From: Oscillospiraceae bacterium
GTDB lineage: Bacteria; Bacillota; Clostridia; Oscillospirales; Ruminococcaceae
Direction: 5' to 3'
Assembly: GCA_028720105.1 (NCBI GenBank)
Contig: JAQYLI010000025.1
Coordinates: 27,947-91,946 of the forward strand
Length of the DNA: 64,000 nt
The first letter of the stretch is position 1. Every line of letters starts with the position of its first letter. Shown in pieces: positions 61,443 to 64,000 of the stretch. The notes beneath the pieces were generated by a model that had not been told where the DNA came from, did no database searches, and worked only from the letters and a program-made list of their open reading frames with translations. Both the position numbers and the translations under genes were made by a program.

Positions 61443-62132
61443 TCACTTCTTTCTTGAAACGTAATACTTATTGGGAGCATTTTCCATATCAACATAGACC
61501 TTTATTGAGTCGCCCTGAACATAGGGAAGCGTGTTCGGGTGATGCGGCTCGCTTTTAAATGCCATTTGTCTGCCTGAGCCGTCATTGTAAACAAATACAG
61601 AGCAGTTGTATCGCACATCGTTCACCGTCACATTTGCCGTTTCCTCGTGTGTGTAATTTGCATAGATAAATTTGTCCTCTGCAATGAGACCGTTTATGTA
61701 TCCGCTCCTTTTTATCTCGTGAATTAAAAAGCCCGCTCCTATGCCGCCGAATATAAGCCCGATCGCCGCCATTATCCCCGAAAAAAGATAAGGCTCGCTG
61801 CGGTTCTTTGAGGGGTTGTTGGGGTCGATAAGCATTTCCACCTCGTCTCCCTCTCTCATTCCCGAGCTGTAGTGGTCAAGCTCCTCGTAATAGCTCTCGC
61901 CCTCATATTCATACTCAACATAAACATCGTGATATGTCCTTCTCTTACCATTGCTGCTGCGGCTTGTGTGAGTCCTGATGTCGCTTATTATGGCGGTAAC
62001 GGGAACAGCGTCCTTTTTAAAATCCTCCCAGCCCACAACGCTGACTATGGGTACTATCAGAAATACCACACCAAACAGAAAAAATATCACACCGATCAAT
62101 GTATGCACAAAGCTCCACTTGTAACGCTCCAT
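61443..62132 (-). CDS. DUF3592-like membrane protein
   Basis: A 229-residue protein with two membrane helices: one at residues 8-32 (LIGVIFFLFGVVFLIVPIVSVVG) and one near 115-140 (FSGIMAAIGLIFGGIGAGFLI). Between them is a beta-rich loop (YHDVYVEYEYEGESYYEELD; GDEVEMLIDPNNPSKN) matching DUF3592-type proteins. A second beta domain follows. GGAGGA precedes ATG 62132. Function unknown. It is co-transcribed with the DUF4186 gene. Confidence 0.75.
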   Translation of the reverse strand: MERYKWSFVHTLIGVIFFLFGVVFLIVPIVSVVGWEDFKKDAVPVTAIISDIRTHTSRSSNGKRRTYHDVYVEYEYEGESYYEELDHYSSGMREGDEVEMLIDPNNPSKNRSEPYLFSGIMAAIGLIFGGIGAGFLIHEIKRSGYINGLIAEDKFIYANYTHEETANVTVNDVRYNCSVFVYNDGSGRQMAFKSEPHHPNTLPYVQGDSIKVYVDMENAPNKYYVSRKK

Positions 62133-62142
62133 AATTCCTCCG

Positions 62143-62182
62143 AAAAAATGCCCGCAGTCTTCATTTGAGGAAGGTGCGGGCA
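62143..62182 (-). terminator. Terminator of ilvE
   Basis: Minus strand TGCCCGCA pairs with TGCGGGCA, with six T residues, placed just before the DUF3592 gene. Confidence 0.8.
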
Positions 62183-62203
62183 ATGTAATTTTATCTTAAT
62201 CTT

Positions 62204-63277
62204 TTAGCCAATAACGGGAACAGTCCAGCCGAATGTATCCTCGGACTTGCCCCACTGAATACCTGTGAGAGTATCGTAAAGCATCTGGGAAACAGGGCCA
62301 ATCTCGCCGTTGTTGAGGGTCATTATCTTGTCACCGTACTTAAGCTCACCGATAGGAGAGATAACGGCAGCGGTTCCTGTACCGAAAGCCTCGTCGAACT
62401 TGCCTTCGTCGTATGCCTTGATAAGCTCGTCGATCTCAATATCCCTCTCAGTAACCTTGTAGCCCTTGTGTCTGAGAAGCTCAAGGCAGGACTTTCTTGT
62501 GATACCGCTGAGAATGGACTTTCTGTCAAGGCTGGGAGTAAGAACTTCACCGTCAACAACGAAGAATACGTTCATAGCGCCAACTTCCTCGATGTACTTG
62601 CGGTGAACGCCGTCAAGCCAGAGTACCTGCTCGTAGCCTGCCTTGTCAGCCTCCTCCTGAGCCTTGAGGGAGATAGCGTAGTTAGCAGCAGCCTTTGTGA
62701 AGCCTGTACCGCCTGTTACTGCTCTTACGTAATTCTGCTCAACGTATATCTTAACGGGAGCAAGACCTGCCGCATAGTATGCGCCGACGGGAGAACACAT
62801 TATGCAGAAGATAAGGTGCTTTGCAGGGTGAACGCCCAGCATAGGATCAATTGCAAAGATAAAGGGACGGATATAAAGAGATGTGCCGTACTGATGGGGA
62901 ACCCAGTCAGCGTCAACCTCAACAAGCTTCTTGATAGCTTCAACGCAGAATTTCTCGTCTATCTGAGGAATGCAGAGACGGTCGTTGGACACGTTCATTC
63001 TCGCCATATTCTGCTCGGGACGGAAAAGCTGTATCTTTCCACTCTCTGTTCTGTAAGCCTTGAGACCCTCGAAGTCAGCCTGACCGTAGTGAAGGCACAT
63101 AGAAGAAGGCTCCATAGGGATAGGACCGTAGGGAACTATCCTTGCGTCGTGCCAGCCCTGTCCCTCATCGTAGTTCATAAGGAACATATGATCGGTGAAG
63201 ATCTTGCCGAAGCCAAGCTTTGTTTCGTCAGCGGGCTTAGCCTTAGGCGATGTGGTTTTGGTGATTTTGATTTCCAT
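62204..63277 (-). CDS. ilvE: Branched-chain amino acid aminotransferase
   Basis: A 357-residue PLP fold-type IV enzyme that transaminates the 2-oxo acids of valine, leucine and isoleucine. It has MCLHYGQADFEGLKAYR, YIRPFIFA, and the PLP lysine in GGTGFTKAAANYA, with GTGTAAVISPIGEL near the C-terminus. Length fits the bacterial/eukaryotic BCAT2 class. ATG 63277 has AAGGAG ten bases upstream; ATG 63286 is in frame but too close to it. With ilvB it marks branched-chain amino acid synthesis. Confidence 0.96.
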   Translation of the reverse strand: MEIKITKTTSPKAKPADETKLGFGKIFTDHMFLMNYDEGQGWHDARIVPYGPIPMEPSSMCLHYGQADFEGLKAYRTESGKIQLFRPEQNMARMNVSNDRLCIPQIDEKFCVEAIKKLVEVDADWVPHQYGTSLYIRPFIFAIDPMLGVHPAKHLIFCIMCSPVGAYYAAGLAPVKIYVEQNYVRAVTGGTGFTKAAANYAISLKAQEEADKAGYEQVLWLDGVHRKYIEEVGAMNVFFVVDGEVLTPSLDRKSILSGITRKSCLELLRHKGYKVTERDIEIDELIKAYDEGKFDEAFGTGTAAVISPIGELKYGDKIMTLNNGEIGPVSQMLYDTLTGIQWGKSEDTFGWTVPVIG

Positions 63278-63328
63278 ATTAAACATACTCCTTTTATGTA
63301 AAAATGACTTTAAACCTAAATTTATATA

Positions 63329-63357
63329 ATTATACCATATTCCCCCGAAATTTTCAA
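63329..63357 (-). promoter_or_regulatory. Promoter of ilvE
   Basis: Minus strand TTGAAA (63352-63357), 17 bases, TATAAT (63329-63334). Confidence 0.75.
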
Positions 63358-63379
63358 GTAAAAGTTATATAAAAACCTA

Positions 63380-63408
63380 TTGCATTTTTTATTTCTTTGT
63401 GGTATAAT
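63380..63408 (+). promoter_or_regulatory. Promoter of tRNA-Arg
   Basis: TTGCAT (63380-63385), 17 bases, TATAAT (63403-63408), 20 bases before the tRNA. Confidence 0.75.
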
Positions 63409-63428
63409 ATACAAGTCACGAAGAAAAT

Positions 63429-63505
63429 GTCTCCGTAGCTCAGCAGGATAGAGCGTTCGCCTCCTAAGCGAAAGGCCGTGGGTTCAAATCCCGCCGGGGA
63501 CGCCA
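63429..63505 (+). tRNA. tRNA-Arg (anticodon CCT)
   Basis: 77 bases with encoded CCA. The acceptor GTCTCCG pairs with CGGGGAC (one G-U). The anticodon stem TTCGC/GCGAA encloses CTCCTAA, giving CCT, which reads AGG. The T-arm GTGGGTTCAAATCCCGC is intact. Confidence 0.95.
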
Positions 63506-63532
63506 TTTTATTTTACGAAAGGAGTTTTTTTA

Positions 63533-63562
63533 ATGTCGGCTATTGAGGTTTTTGTATCGTAA
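63533..63562 (+). other. Nine-codon frame with a strong ribosome site
   Basis: GAAAGGAG lies seven to eight bases before ATG 63533; the frame reads MSAIEVFVS and stops. It sits between tRNA-Arg and a strong terminator, in a 306-base gap that otherwise shows no gene. It could be a leader peptide or a relic; no regulatory codon run is present. Confidence 0.3.
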
Positions 63563-63695
63563 AACCGAATATCGGCGCAAAAAACTGCGGGGTCTGACCC
63601 CTTTGGTTTGCTGTGCCTGTTAAAGTAACCTTTCGTGTATCAGATAGCTTTTGTCGGAGCGCACTCAGAAGGGGTGTGTTTATTTTTGCAAATTT

Positions 63696-63738
63696 GCCGC
63701 ATAAAGCAGTCGGGAGAGGCTGCTTTATGCGGCTTTTC
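63696..63738 (+). terminator. Strong terminator before the RNHCP gene
   Basis: GCCGCATAAAGCAG pairs perfectly with CTGCTTTATGCGGC around a 10-base loop, followed by TTTTCT. It may end the tRNA-Arg transcript or act as an attenuator for the next gene. Confidence 0.8.
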
Positions 63739-63811
63739 TGCGCAATTTTCCGGTTTTTCGATACAGCTTTTCATCAGATAAAAATTCATCGAATTACCGG
63801 AGGAAAACAAA

Positions 63812-64000
63812 GTGAAGCATAATAAAAGAAATAAACCGGACTATCGGAATTCTCCCTGCAACGAGACCTTTACCTGCAAGGTGTGCGGCTGGATATGCAC
63901 TCCCGAGGGTGCGGGAACGGAGCACCGCAATCATTGCCCCAACTGCCTTTCAAGCAAGCACGTTGATGATGAGCCGGGGGACAGAGCTTCCGACTGCGGC
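63812..64000 (+). CDS. RNHCP-domain protein, 3' end outside the window
   Basis: GTG 63812 follows GGAGGA by eight bases. The 63 visible residues include FTCKVCGWICTPEGAGTEHR then NHCPNCLSSKHVD and PGDRASDCG, the RNHCP domain, a Cys/His cluster expected to bind zinc. The function of this family is not known; it is often found as a small single-domain protein. Confidence 0.85.
   Translation, partial: MKHNKRNKPDYRNSPCNETFTCKVCGWICTPEGAGTEHRNHCPNCLSSKHVDDEPGDRASDCG

Noticed and set aside
1..64000. CRISPR array, prophage or complete insertion sequence
   Set aside because: No regularly spaced direct repeats, no phage structural or integrase genes, and no transposase were found; the repeats seen are intergenic palindromic modules.

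Overview
The window is a chromosomal segment of a low-to-mid GC Gram-positive bacterium, most likely a clostridial member of the Oscillospiraceae close to Ruminococcus. The support is: ribosomal protein L27 with the Firmicute N-terminal extension next to its protease Prp; sporulation genes (spoVG, spoVAD, spoVAE); type III glutamine synthetase; a T-box leader; housekeeping promoters of the TTGACA-N17-TATAAT type; and a GH74 xyloglucanase fragment typical of plant-fibre degraders. No prophage, plasmid, CRISPR array or complete insertion sequence is visible. The species cannot be fixed from the sequence alone.

Layout. 1-3.3 kb: the 3' part of a GH74 glucanase, then a tryptophan-type T-box leader controlling a stand-alone trpB. 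3.5-9.2 kb: a nucleotide-kinase-like gene and the complete urea ABC transporter urtABCDE. 9.3-13.9 kb, minus strand: GH25 lysozyme, a phosphodiesterase/pyrophosphatase-like protein, and glutamine synthetase III with a structured leader. 14-18.6 kb, minus: archaeal-type aspS and a murC-lexA-CPBP protease operon. 18.8-24.8 kb: spoVG, a NUDIX hydrolase, and a yfhO-SDR-ThrE-like run. 25-30.3 kb: an rRNA methyltransferase, spoVAD/spoVAE, an alanine symporter and a YwqG-type pseudogene, separated by repeat-rich intergenic DNA. 30.3-34.9 kb: ilvB with a long leader, tRNA-Ser, rhomboid protease, rplU-prp-rpmA and tRNA-Pro. 35-42.1 kb: a degenerate GGDEF protein, secDF, transaldolase, and an OPT transporter overlapping a PqqD-like gene. 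42.2-55.8 kb: two long minus-strand runs dominated by tRNA modification and DNA repair (mnmA, ABC-F, ung, uvrA, radC, tsaD, rimI, dus). 55.9-64 kb: a lone Nmad3-like DNA-modification-associated gene between repeats, prmA, a degenerate chemoreceptor, an MscS channel, a 160-bp palindromic element, DUF4186 and DUF3592 genes, ilvE, tRNA-Arg, and the start of an RNHCP protein.

The genes make sense together as nitrogen and amino-acid economy (urea uptake, GSIII, ilvB, ilvE, solo trpB with a Trp T-box, alanine symporter), translation fidelity (t6A, s2U and D tRNA modification, PrmA, RimI, three tRNAs) and DNA repair (LexA, UvrA, Ung, RadC). The least ordinary signals are non-coding. A 29-bp promoter occurs twice with an identical spacer, and a third variant exists. 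All three sit just beyond stop codons and fire antisense into the preceding gene; one carries a GAAC-N4-GTTC SOS-like box. There is also a modular family of intergenic palindromic repeats, one copy of which supplies the C-terminus of PrmA. Finally, a 160-bp element has 52-nt arms whose mismatches are largely G-U compatible on the plus strand.
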